A DNA stretch of 10,326 bases from Candidatus Saccharimonadota bacterium. GTDB taxonomy: Bacteria; Patescibacteriota; Saccharimonadia; Saccharimonadales; Saccharimonadaceae. Positions within the stretch are counted from its first letter, which is position 1. Each line of letters opens with the position of its first letter. The notes under the pieces were generated by a model, which saw only the letters and a list, made by a program, of their open reading frames with translations, searched no databases and was not told the origin of the DNA. The DNA lies in assembly GCA_017515925.1 (NCBI GenBank), contig JAFWEB010000055.1, positions 1-10,326 on the forward strand, read 5' to 3'. The position numbers and the translations under genes are program-made. Below are positions 1-5,942 of the stretch, piece after piece.

Positions 1-1
1 A

Positions 2-247
2 CATCAGCGTTTCAAAACTCCAGGCATATACAATGCTTCGCTCTCCCCTTCCCAGATTGCCAAATTTGTCCAGATCCAGCCAAAGGCGAAGGCTATGCTA
101 GATTCAGCCGCACGTTCGCTAAATCTATCAACTAGATCTTATCTAAAAGTCGTCCGCGTGGCCCAAACTATCGCCGATCTTGACGAATCTACAGAGGTAA
201 AATCACCGCATATCTCTGAGGCACTGGCTTTCCGTCAAAAATTCTAA
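2..247 (+). CDS. comM: ComM/YifB-family Mg-chelatase-like AAA+ ATPase, C-terminal fragment
   Basis: Only the last 81 residues and the TAA stop are present; the gene enters from the left edge. They match the C-terminal domain of the ComM/YifB magnesium-chelatase-like family: a helical stretch, then SARSLNLSTRSYLKVVRVAQ, 'TIADL' and the ending 'HISEALAFRQ', where family members typically read '..LSARAYDRILKVARTIADL.....HLAEALQYR'. In known members (established knowledge) ComM is a hexameric helicase that promotes branch migration during natural transformation. The AAA+ core (Walker A and B) would lie outside the window, so activity cannot be judged. The gene is followed by a 21-base gap and a new promoter for infC, so it is probably a separate transcription unit. 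Family call is fairly sure; the exact symbol less so. Confidence 0.8.
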   Translation, partial: HQRFKTPGIYNASLSPSQIAKFVQIQPKAKAMLDSAARSLNLSTRSYLKVVRVAQTIADLDESTEVKSPHISEALAFRQKF

Positions 248-267
248 GATTTTCCCTGTAAAACCCC

Positions 268-296
268 TTGAAATCGTGAGCGGAATTTGATATAAT
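268..296 (+). promoter_or_regulatory. Sigma-70-type promoter for the infC cluster
   Basis: A -35 box TTGAAA (268-273) is separated by exactly 17 bases from a perfect -10 box TATAAT (291-296). The -10 is also preceded by TG-A (288-290), an extended -10. Predicted transcription start is near 303, giving a leader of only about 26 bases before the proposed ATA start of infC. This leaves no room for the long L20-binding leader seen upstream of infC in Bacillus-type operons. Confidence 0.85.
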
Positions 297-328
297 GGAA
301 AAGATAAGGTTAAACGAAAGGATCCCCC

Positions 329-850
329 ATAGGAAACAATAATTCACACACTCGTATCAACGGAGAAATTCGCTATGAGAAGGTGCGTGTGATTGGGTCA
401 AATGGGGAGCAGCTCGGCATCATGAGTAGCCGAGACGCTCAGCTTCTCGCCAGAGATCAAGGTGTAGACCTCGTTGAGATTGCACCAAATGCTGATCCAC
501 CTGTTGTCAAAATCATCGACTGGGGTAAATACCAATACCAGAAGATGAAAGAACAGGCCAAGAATCGCAAAAAAGCCCGTGAAAAACAATCTGAATTAAA
601 ACAGATGAAAATCGGTCTCAAGATTAGCGATAACGACCTTAACATTAAAATCCGTAAGATTCGTGGTTTTATCGAAGATGGCGACCATGTCAAAATCATG
701 ATTGTCTTTCGCGGTCGCGAAATGGCACATAAAGAAATCGGTCAGGAGCTTCTAGATAAGGTCCTAGAACAGATTAGTGACATCGCCGTAGCAGATGGAA
801 AAGCGAATTTTGCTGGACGCAATTTATCCATTGGGGTTCGGAAGAAGTAA
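329..850 (+). CDS. infC: Translation initiation factor IF-3, probable ATA start
   Basis: IF3 binds the 30S subunit, prevents premature 50S joining and checks start codon-anticodon pairing. The fragment VRVIGSNGEQLGIMSSRDAQ, the lysine-rich linker, and a C-terminal domain with 'FRGREMAHKEIGQELL' identify it. The first ATG/GTG/TTG-type start in frame is GTG at 383, but that would cut off 'TRINGEIRYEKVRV', which contains the conserved IF3 N-terminal signature (R-I-N-x-E-I-R). The frame stays open back to a stop at 311-313. The only start-like codon with a ribosome-binding site is ATA at 329, preceded by AAAGGA (317-322) at six bases. From there the protein has 173 residues, normal for IF3. Non-AUG infC starts (AUU in E. 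coli) are the classic basis of IF3 autoregulation. If a tool calls the gene from 383 it is 155 residues and truncated. Confidence 0.93.
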   Translation: MGNNNSHTRINGEIRYEKVRVIGSNGEQLGIMSSRDAQLLARDQGVDLVEIAPNADPPVVKIIDWGKYQYQKMKEQAKNRKKAREKQSELKQMKIGLKISDNDLNIKIRKIRGFIEDGDHVKIMIVFRGREMAHKEIGQELLDKVLEQISDIAVADGKANFAGRNLSIGVRKK

Positions 851-928
851 CTTTAGACTTCCACGGCTCTGGATATGTTCTTTCCCTGTTCACAGTAGTG
901 AACACAAATATTAATTAAACTAAAGGAG
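851..928 (+). promoter_or_regulatory. infC-rpmI intergenic leader with hairpin and possible SD occlusion
   Basis: Directly after the infC stop, CTTTAG (851-856) is complementary to CTAAAG (920-925), which overlaps the rpmI Shine-Dalgarno AAAGGAG (922-928). Inside this potential long-range pair lies a 7-bp hairpin, TGTTCAC-AGTA-GTGAACA (887-904). A ribosome ending infC translation would cover 851-856 and could free the SD, a plausible coupling device. In E. coli, L20 represses rpmI translation through a long-range structure here; similarity to that operator is not visible and is only inferred from position. Confidence 0.4.
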
Positions 929-933
929 TAATT

Positions 934-1128
934 ATGCCGAAATTGAAGACGCATAAAGGTACCGCCAAGCGTATCAAAATTACCGGTTCTGGCAAGCTCG
1001 TCCGTGAACGCGCATACAAGAACCACATCCTAGCCAAAAAATCTAAGGCTCGCAAACGCAATATGAAGACTGCAGCCACGATCAATGGCAAAATTGCAAA
1101 AAACATTAAGACTGCATTAGGAGCTTAG
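934..1128 (+). CDS. rpmI: 50S ribosomal protein L35
   Basis: A 64-residue basic protein beginning '[20 protein letters not shown]', the standard L35 signature, with the central '[14 protein letters not shown]' (family: '.H.L..KS.KRKR.L'). L35 is a small late-assembly component of the large ribosomal subunit. Length is normal (family about 64-66). The ATG is preceded by AAAGGAG (922-928) at a five-base spacing, so the start is secure. It ends in TAG, the only TAG-terminated gene in the window, two bases before the rplT start. It sits in the canonical infC-rpmI-rplT order. Confidence 0.97.
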   Translation: MPKLKTHKGTAKRIKITGSGKLVRERAYKNHILAKKSKARKRNMKTAATINGKIAKNIKTALGA

Positions 1129-1130
1129 AG

Positions 1131-1478
1131 ATGAGAGTAAAAAGAGGCGTACCTGCACACGCAAAACATAAGAAGATTTTAACTGCAGCCAAGGGCATGC
1201 AACACTACCGCACCCGCAGCTACAGAATGGCAAAACAAGGTGTTATTAAGGCTCTTAGATATAGCTATCGTGATCGCCGTAACAAGAAGCGCGACCTTCG
1301 TGCTCTCTGGATTACCCGCATCAACAACGCTTCCCGCGAGCTTGGTCTTTCCTACTCTCAGCTGATCGCTGGTATGAAAGCAAAGAATATCACCGTCGAC
1401 CGCAAGATCCTTGCTGATCTCGCTGTTAATCAACCAGAAGCTTTCAAGGCTATCGTTAATACAATAAAGGAGAAATAA
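1131..1478 (+). CDS. rplT: 50S ribosomal protein L20
   Basis: 115 residues, close to the usual 117-119. The N-terminus '[20 protein letters not shown]', then '[20 protein letters not shown]', '[20 protein letters not shown]' and '[20 protein letters not shown]' are the diagnostic L20 blocks. L20 binds 23S rRNA early in 50S assembly and in several phyla also represses its own operon. The SD AGGAG (1119-1123) lies inside the end of rpmI, seven bases before ATG, so translation is probably coupled to L35. Two bases separate the stop of rpmI from this start, and one base separates this stop from rpmB. Confidence 0.98.
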   Translation: MRVKRGVPAHAKHKKILTAAKGMQHYRTRSYRMAKQGVIKALRYSYRDRRNKKRDLRALWITRINNASRELGLSYSQLIAGMKAKNITVDRKILADLAVNQPEAFKAIVNTIKEK

Positions 1479-1479
1479 G

Positions 1480-1671
1480 ATGGCAGTTTGTGAAATTTCC
1501 GGCAAAGGTAAAATGTACGGCCACAACGTATCTTTCTCCCAGAGAAAGACTCGCAAGGTCTTCAAGCCAAACATTCAGAAACGCACTTTGACCGTCAATG
1601 GTCAAAAAGTCCGTGTGAACGTTGCAACTAGCACCCTTCGCACCCTGAAGAAAAAAGGCTTACTCAAGTAA
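1480..1671 (+). CDS. rpmB: 50S ribosomal protein L28
   Basis: 63 residues with the L28 pattern: 'CEISGKGKMYGHNVSFSQRK', 'FKPNIQKRT', and the ending 'VNVATSTLRTLKKKGLL'. L28 is a basic large-subunit protein. Zinc-binding family members have a CxxC pair in 'CEICGKG'; here the second cysteine is serine ('CEISGKG'), so this is probably a zinc-free form, as seen in many bacteria. The SD AAAGGAG (1466-1472) lies at the end of rplT. L28 following rplT is not the classical E. coli arrangement (rpmB-rpmG), so gene order is a lineage trait. A strong terminator follows. Confidence 0.95.
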   Translation: MAVCEISGKGKMYGHNVSFSQRKTRKVFKPNIQKRTLTVNGQKVRVNVATSTLRTLKKKGLLK

Positions 1672-1704
1672 ATCATTACTCTGGCGCCAGCCAGTAATAA
1701 ATCA

Positions 1705-1740
1705 AAAAGAAGTCAGGACATGTGCCTGACTTCTTTTGTT
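1705..1740 (+). terminator. Rho-independent terminator of the infC-rpmB unit, probably bidirectional
   Basis: A perfect 13-bp stem, AAAAGAAGTCAGG (1705-1717) with CCTGACTTCTTTT (1725-1737), and a seven-base loop. The plus strand runs into TTTTGTTT; the minus strand also has a T run because five A's (1704-1708) flank the stem, so it may stop transcription from both sides. A smaller imperfect hairpin (ATTACT 1675-1680 with AGTAAT 1693-1698) precedes it. Confidence 0.9.
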
Positions 1741-1802
1741 TATCAGGTAAAATCGTCTAGATTGGTGATTTCTTTCGTTGAAGCGCGGTTATTGACCGAG
1801 TA

Positions 1803-1833
1803 AAACGAAAAAATCGCCGAGATAGGCGATTTT
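1803..1833 (-). terminator. Rho-independent terminator of rnpB
   Basis: Read on the minus strand, AAAATCGCC (1833-1825) pairs with GGCGATTTT (1818-1810) around a six-base loop, followed by TTTCGTTTTA (1812-1803). It begins seven bases past the predicted end of RNase P RNA. The stretch 1741-1802 between the two facing terminators shows nothing convincing. Confidence 0.85.
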
Positions 1834-1840
1834 AACGATA

Positions 1841-2187
1841 AACAGCTCTCAGTAAGCCGGGTTTTGTCATCTTCAGCCGAAACCTTAGATGGGTAATCAT
1901 CTATCTGGATCCTAGATTGCTCCAGGACTCTAGCGGTGAACGTGCATCCTCGGGTCGAGGTGAATAGCACTCCTTGCAGCCAGTAGGGTTTGCCTCCAGT
2001 GTGCATCGCTACACACCGCTGTGGGCTCTTACCCCACTCTTTTCACCCTTGCTTTCATCATAAGACAAAAGCGGTTTTGTCTCTGTGGTACTTTCCCTAT
2101 CCTTGCGGACGGTCGCCGTTAGCGACTACCGTACCCTGTGCTGCCCGGACTTTCCTCTGCATAGCAGCGATTACCTTTAGAGCTATT
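1841..2187 (-). ncRNA. rnpB: RNase P RNA (bacterial class A)
   Basis: This is the catalytic RNA of RNase P, which trims 5' leaders from pre-tRNAs. On the minus strand the hallmarks appear in order: GAGGAAAGTCCGGGC (about 2157-2143), CACAGGGTACGG, 'CCACAGAGACAAAACCG', 'AAGGGTGAAAAG' then 'GGGGTAAGAGCCC', the L15-type 'GGCAAACCCTACTGG', and ACAAAACCCGGCTTA near the 3' end. The ends pair as P1: AATAGCTCT (2187-2179) with AGAGCTGTT (1849-1841), nine pairs including one G-U, so the RNA spans about 347 nt. Its predicted promoter fits a start near 2185-2187. The usual GGU of the CCA-binding loop reads GGC here. Open frames crossing this region on either strand are not genes. Confidence 0.95.
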
Positions 2188-2191
2188 GTCT

Positions 2192-2200
2192 ATTATACCA
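2192..2200 (-). promoter_or_regulatory. Extended -10 promoter of rnpB
   Basis: The minus strand reads TGG-TATAAT, a perfect -10 (2197-2192) with an extended TG. No good -35 hexamer is seen 16-18 bases upstream. The -10 contains the TAA stop of the upstream RNase H gene (2195-2193), so promoter and coding end are overlaid. Confidence 0.75.
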
Positions 2201-3110
2201 CAAGTTCTGGCGGGAGCTTCTTTTTTCTCTTGAAATGCCCCTCTAGGGCCTTGTTCGCCTCTCCATCTGCCTCAGCATTTTGAGCGCGTTTGACATGAAC
2301 GAATGCCACCGCCTCAAAATTCTCTAACAACTTCTTAATATCGTTATAAATCAGCATCAAATCTTGGTTCTTTACCTGATAAATACCTCTTAGCTGGTTC
2401 ACCATCATCAGATTATCGCTCACAAATCGCACGCGTTTCAAACCTAATTCAGTTGCCTGTTCTATACCCTCTTTCATAGCATAATACTCCGCTACTCTAG
2501 AGGTGGCAAAGCCGATAAACTCACCACCACGTTTAATCTCCTTGCCATCTTCACCTACAATGTAATAGCCAATCGCTGATGGGCCAGGATTGCCCTTGCT
2601 ACCACCATCTACATAAACCGTTGCGCCGTTAAGTGCGCCCCTGTTATCGGTTGGATTTGGAGTCTTAGCTAATTTCTCATAAGTGGCAGTCATGGCAGAA
2701 TGGGCATTTTTGCCATTTAGAATCTCTAATACAGAAATCGCTGCATCATCAAGCGTGAGAGACACCATCTCTTCTGTGGCCATGTATTTGAAAGCCGTAT
2801 ATCTTTCCATTGGTACAATTTTCGTCTCTGGTAGATCTACTTCGTATACGATATATAGATTACCAAGCTGAGAACTACCGGCAATATTCACGAATGTAAT
2901 TACATCTAGGAGTGAAACTTTTGTTACCTCTACACCGAGATATTCGTAAAACGATCGAACAAGTGCCTCTTCGGGCTGTTCACCAAATTTAATCTTGCCA
3001 GTAGGAAGTTCCCAGGTCGGCAATTCTTCGGTGCGGCCAACGGTGCGCTTCATCATCAAAATCTTGTCCCCCTGTCTGACGATTCCGACTACTCTGATTC
3101 TTTGTTTCAT
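2193..3110 (-). CDS. Nudix-like domain fused to RNase HI
   Basis: 305 residues from ATG at 3110. Residues about 5-130 form a Nudix fold. The box keeps G38-x5-E44, R52, E56 and G59 but has serine and tyrosine where the canonical 'RE..EE' glutamates should be (S53, Y57), so hydrolase activity is doubtful. Residues about 162-290 are RNase HI: 'YVDGGSKGNPGPSAIG', with the four catalytic acidic residues D168, E208 (VAEYY), D232 (VSDNL) and D282 (EADGEAN) all present. RNase HI cuts the RNA strand of RNA-DNA hybrids (R-loops, primers). A TTG at 3179 could extend the protein by 23 residues, but ATG 3110 follows AAGGGTGG and begins the Nudix strand, so it is preferred. It lies between its own promoter and rnpB. 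Confidence 0.88.
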   Translation of the reverse strand: MKQRIRVVGIVRQGDKILMMKRTVGRTEELPTWELPTGKIKFGEQPEEALVRSFYEYLGVEVTKVSLLDVITFVNIAGSSQLGNLYIVYEVDLPETKIVPMERYTAFKYMATEEMVSLTLDDAAISVLEILNGKNAHSAMTATYEKLAKTPNPTDNRGALNGATVYVDGGSKGNPGPSAIGYYIVGEDGKEIKRGGEFIGFATSRVAEYYAMKEGIEQATELGLKRVRFVSDNLMMVNQLRGIYQVKNQDLMLIYNDIKKLLENFEAVAFVHVKRAQNAEADGEANKALEGHFKRKKKLPPELVV

Positions 3111-3270
3111 GCCACCCTTGTTTATTCTAAAAAACTTATCAGGTAGCCCTAGGATTATTTTTCCCTGTAGTAAATACAAGGTGGGTAAAATCTTATGCGC
3201 ATTCCCACGGGAATAACGCCACGAAATCCCTAAACATAATTATTCAGGAAAATTATGCTCTCTAGGGCTA
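3111..3270 (-). promoter_or_regulatory. Structured 5' leader of the Nudix-RNase H gene, candidate riboregulator
   Basis: About 159 bases lie between the predicted start and ATG. CTAGGGCTA (3262-3270) and TAGCCCTAG (3144-3152) are a perfect 9-bp inverted repeat bracketing most of the leader. Part of the first arm (3263-3267) can instead pair with CCCTA (3228-3232), stacked beside CATAATT/AATTATG (3235-3241, 3251-3257), so the two folds exclude each other. A further hairpin is ATTCCC/GGGAAT (3201-3214). The SD region (3112-3120) is complementary to 3177-3184 over eight pairs with one bulge. No known riboswitch class is recognised. Confidence 0.45.
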
Positions 3271-3275
3271 ATTCT

Positions 3276-3284
3276 ATTATAGCA
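3276..3284 (-). promoter_or_regulatory. Extended -10 promoter of the Nudix-RNase H gene
   Basis: The minus strand reads TGC-TATAAT (-10 at 3281-3276). A weak TTGGCG lies 19 bases upstream, inside the 3' end of the M50 gene. Predicted start is about 3269. No terminator is seen between the M50 gene and this point, so read-through from the upstream operon is also likely. Confidence 0.6.
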
Positions 3285-3286
3285 TT

Positions 3287-3934
3287 TTACGCCACTGGAA
3301 CGCCAATAATAAAGTAGAAAAACTTGAATAAATTCGTAATTGCTCCGGTCATAAATGTTGAAAGTGCTGATCCAAAGATGACTACCAGAATCATAATCAG
3401 CCAAATACCGCCGGTTCTCTCTATCTGTTCCATCACATTTCTAGCACCATCTGGAGCGATTGCATAGAGTACTCTAGATCCGTCCAGAGGTGGAATAGGG
3501 ATGATATTAAAGACAGCAAAGCCCAGGTTGATCAGCACCATCTGGCGCAAAATATCGCCGATTATTCCTGGATCGTATAAGCCGCCACCGAAATGACCGA
3601 TCAGGAAGAAAATGAATGCTAGTAGAATATTTGTCAGAGGTCCAACAATCGCAACCAGTGCCATTCCCCAAGCACCGCCTTTGAGCCTACGCGAATTGAC
3701 CGGAACCGGCTTGGCACCACCAAAGATTGGACCGCCCATGATATAGAGTGCTAGTGGCATAATAATAGAGGTGATAGGGTCTAGATGTTTGATTGGATTG
3801 AGGGATAATCTCCCCTCTTCCTTAGCGGTAGTATCGCCTAGAGCATAAGCTACTAATCCGTGAGCCAGCTCGTGTAGTATCATAGACACCAAAATAACAC
3901 CTAAGACTACTAGCAATGCTCCCAAATTGATCAT
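3287..3934 (-). CDS. M50-family intramembrane zinc metalloprotease (site-2 protease family)
   Basis: 215 residues, hydrophobic, about five to six membrane segments. HELAH (residues 21-25) is the HExxH zinc motif in the first helix; 'GPLTN' (98-102) and 'NIIPIPPLDGSRVL' (143-156), whose D151 is the third zinc ligand, complete the M50 pattern. There is no PDZ or CBS domain, so it belongs to the short, single-domain group of site-2 proteases. Such enzymes cleave membrane-embedded substrates; the substrate here is unknown. The ATG at 3934 is preceded by GAGGAGGTGG, an excellent SD, and lies 16 bases after the stop of the MBL-like gene, so it is probably the last gene of the thrS operon. Confidence 0.9.
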   Translation of the reverse strand: MINLGALLVVLGVILVSMILHELAHGLVAYALGDTTAKEEGRLSLNPIKHLDPITSIIMPLALYIMGGPIFGGAKPVPVNSRRLKGGAWGMALVAIVGPLTNILLAFIFFLIGHFGGGLYDPGIIGDILRQMVLINLGFAVFNIIPIPPLDGSRVLYAIAPDGARNVMEQIERTGGIWLIMILVVIFGSALSTFMTGAITNLFKFFYFIIGVPVA

Positions 3935-3950
3935 TCCACCTCCTCTAATA

Positions 3951-4463
3951 TTAGTTCAATGCGACAACTTCTAGTGCCATTGGCAAGGAATCTGCGTTTT
4001 TGACCTTAAGTTTCTTCTCTGTCCTTGCGGTGAGCTTTAACTCAGAAACCATACCGTCAATATTACCAGTTGCAACAACTAATTTTGGTTCGATTTCACG
4101 TACAGCACGCACCGATGAAGTACAAAGAATGTCAGATACGCCTAAATCGTCTAAGCCTTGCTCGATATCACCGATAATACCGATGTGAACGCCGCCGACC
4201 TCTACATCATAGATAGTCTTACCAGAGAGAGCTGGAGTCTTGCCATCTGCTTCGCCATCAGCGATGTCATCTGCAGATGAACCCTTGATTGGAGTAGCAA
4301 TACCACGAATGGCAATATCGCCAATCTCAAACTCACCTGGACCTTTGATTGGGCCAACTTCTAGACCTGCATCAACTGTGTAATCAACAAAATTGATTGT
4401 GGCAGACTTATTTTTGGTTGTAATAGTGATTTCTTCTGGTTTTTTACTCTCTAGTTCAAACAT
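3951..4463 (-). CDS. MBL-fold-related protein lacking the metal-binding motif
   Basis: 170 residues, cytoplasmic, no signal peptide or membrane segment. The series 'GPGEFEIGDIAIRGI' (about 41-55), 'TIYDVEVGGVHIGIIGDIEQ' (about 83-102) and 'EPKLVVATGNIDGM' (about 125-138) resembles the central and C-terminal part of a metallo-beta-lactamase-fold family common in Patescibacteria (typically 'GPGEYEI...NTIY.IE.DG..I.HLGD'). The HxHxDH motif and the later zinc histidines are absent; the 'LGD' histidine position reads 'IIGD'. It is therefore probably non-catalytic, or a structural or regulatory relative. Residues 60-80 form an acidic, alanine-rich insert. SD AAGGAGG precedes the ATG. The family link is from pattern recall and should be treated as moderate. 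Confidence 0.6.
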   Translation of the reverse strand: MFELESKKPEEITITTKNKSATINFVDYTVDAGLEVGPIKGPGEFEIGDIAIRGIATPIKGSSADDIADGEADGKTPALSGKTIYDVEVGGVHIGIIGDIEQGLDDLGVSDILCTSSVRAVREIEPKLVVATGNIDGMVSELKLTARTEKKLKVKNADSLPMALEVVALN

Positions 4464-4481
4464 TGTACCTCCTTAGATAGA

Positions 4482-5093
4482 TTAGTATGTTTCTTTGATG
4501 AACCCTTCTGGATCGTAAGTCTCTGTGATATCCATTTCCATGAGCTCAACCAAGAAACGATCTTTGACACTCTTTCTATAAGTGTAATCGCCAGTACTCA
4601 TAATGACATAATTAAGAGGTTTGCCCATCTTTTTCTCAATAACTTCGGCCCAATGGGTGAGTTTCTTGGTCTTATCATCGCCAATAATCAGCATATCAAT
4701 GCCCTCTTCACCTGGAACGCGATTAGTAACGATCAAACCATCAAGGTAATTCTTAACAGGTTTAACATAATCTTCCCAAGAGGTGCGCTTGACTTCTACT
4801 TCCTTAGCATCAGACACTTTAGTAGAGAAAATTTCTGACAAAGCATGGGAAAATGGATGCTTAGGATTGGCTGAATAGTACACTTTATTGTCATAGGTAT
4901 CATTTTTGACGATACCAATACTCTCGAGATTGATCAATTCGCGACGAACAGAATTAATCTGCTCTTCAATCACACGAGTAATCTCACGTACGTAAAAGGA
5001 TTTGTTAGTATCTTCAAAGAAAAGTGCAAGTAATTTGGTCCTAGTTTTAGAACCGAATAATTTTTCTAGTGGAGTTGCGTTTTCTTTAACCAT
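4482..5093 (-). CDS. Winged-helix protein with a degenerate nucleotidyltransferase-like C-terminus
   Basis: 203 residues. Residues about 9-75 form a winged helix: 'LEKLFGSKTRTKLLALFFED' (the common 'LFGS..R..LL..F' start), 'FYVREITRVIEEQINSVRRE' (recognition helix), 'LESIGIVK', then the wing 'NKVYYSANPKHPF'. Residues about 105-200 resemble the MNT-type nucleotidyltransferase domain often fused to such helices in CPR bacteria and archaea, ending in 'EGIDMLIIGD' (130-139). The GSxxRGE..SDxD active site that should precede it is missing ('GLIVTNRVPGEEGIDML'), so only the fold may survive. It is probably a DNA-binding regulator. The start overlaps the last eight bases of miaA and has no clear SD, implying translational coupling. 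Confidence 0.7.
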   Translation of the reverse strand: MVKENATPLEKLFGSKTRTKLLALFFEDTNKSFYVREITRVIEEQINSVRRELINLESIGIVKNDTYDNKVYYSANPKHPFSHALSEIFSTKVSDAKEVEVKRTSWEDYVKPVKNYLDGLIVTNRVPGEEGIDMLIIGDDKTKKLTHWAEVIEKKMGKPLNYVIMSTGDYTYRKSVKDRFLVELMEMDITETYDPEGFIKETY

Positions 5094-5919
5094 CTTGTAT
5101 ACATTTTAGCACGCTTTCGCACACTTTTTCAAGTGGCAACCAAACAATTTTTTTATTTCTTTTGAACCAGGTAATTTGGCGCTTTGCTAGATGCCAATCA
5201 TCCAGGATAAACTGTCTTTTAGCCTCTGTTTCGGTAATATTTCCCTCCATATAATCCCAGGCGAACTGATAGATATTACTTTTCATGGCTTGGCTGCCCC
5301 AACCAAATTTTTTGACCAAGAAATCAGTTTCTTTGTACAGATCTTGAGTAAAAAGATTGTTCGCACGAAGCGTGAGTCGCTCGCGCAATTCTTCTGGACT
5401 CCATTTTATACCAAAAATACAGTATCCGGGTAGCATTTTTTGCCTATCTGAACAAATTTTTTGTTCAATTTGAACATCTGGGGTGTTTTTGACTTTCTCC
5501 CCTGTTTTTCCGATGAAATGGTAGCCATAAACCAGTGCATCTACGTATAATCCGGTGCCACCAACCACCATTGGAACTCTCCCGCGTGAACGAATTTCCT
5601 CAATTTTTTGTTCAGCATAGGCTTTCCAATCAGCCACAGTGAATCTTTCGCCTGGTTCTACTAGATCTATGCCCCAATGTGGAATGCCATCTTGTTCCTC
5701 AACACTTGGTTTGGCTGTACCAATATCCATATATTTATAAATTGCGCGTGAATCAGCTGAAATAATCTCCGCTGCGGGGCCGTCAAAGCCCTTGAATGGT
5801 TCAAAATCCTTCAATTTCTTGGCAATTTCAATCGAAACTCCAGTCTTCCCTGATCCAGTCGGACCAACAATTACTACCACCGGACCAGAGTAGTAATTTT
5901 TGGAGTTAGAATTTGTCAT
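5086..5919 (-). CDS. miaA: tRNA dimethylallyltransferase MiaA
   Basis: 277 residues. MiaA transfers dimethylallyl to N6 of A37 in tRNAs reading codons that start with U. Visible motifs: P-loop GPTGSGKT (19-26), 'ISADSRAIYKYMDIGTAKPS' (53-72) with catalytic D56, 'PHWGIDLVEP' (80-89), 'GGTGLYVDAL' (120-129) and C-terminal 'LAKRQITWFKR'. Two positions differ from the usual text: 'DSRQ' reads DSRA, and 'PHHLID' reads PHWGID. The swivel/insertion domain is short, as in compact genomes. The start has no recognisable SD and follows thrS by 23 bases, suggesting coupling or reinitiation. The product works on tRNA, like neighbouring thrS. Confidence 0.95.
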   Translation of the reverse strand: MTNSNSKNYYSGPVVVIVGPTGSGKTGVSIEIAKKLKDFEPFKGFDGPAAEIISADSRAIYKYMDIGTAKPSVEEQDGIPHWGIDLVEPGERFTVADWKAYAEQKIEEIRSRGRVPMVVGGTGLYVDALVYGYHFIGKTGEKVKNTPDVQIEQKICSDRQKMLPGYCIFGIKWSPEELRERLTLRANNLFTQDLYKETDFLVKKFGWGSQAMKSNIYQFAWDYMEGNITETEAKRQFILDDWHLAKRQITWFKRNKKIVWLPLEKVCESVLKCIQDG

Positions 5920-5942
5920 ATTTTAGAAAAATTTCGTGAAAA

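Noticed and set aside
1179..1574. 131-codon open frame opposite rplT and rpmB
   Set aside because: Antisense shadow of two certain ribosomal protein genes.
1681..1690. Perfect 10-base palindrome CTGGCGCCAG
   Set aside because: Lies just ahead of the rpmB terminator as part of an imperfect hairpin; no sign that it is a separate operator.
1743..2006. 87-codon open frame on the minus strand
   Set aside because: It is inside the 3' half of rnpB and its terminator, with no convincing SD or protein pattern.
1841..2187. GGC instead of GGU in the CCA-binding loop of RNase P RNA as a functional anomaly
   Set aside because: The change is visible, but I believe similar variants occur in other bacteria, and the tRNA here has a normal CCA, so it is not evidence of altered function.
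1990..2283. 97-codon open frame on the plus strand
   Set aside because: It lies almost wholly on the antisense side of RNase P RNA and the end of the RNase H gene; composition is explained by rnpB, and there is no family resemblance.
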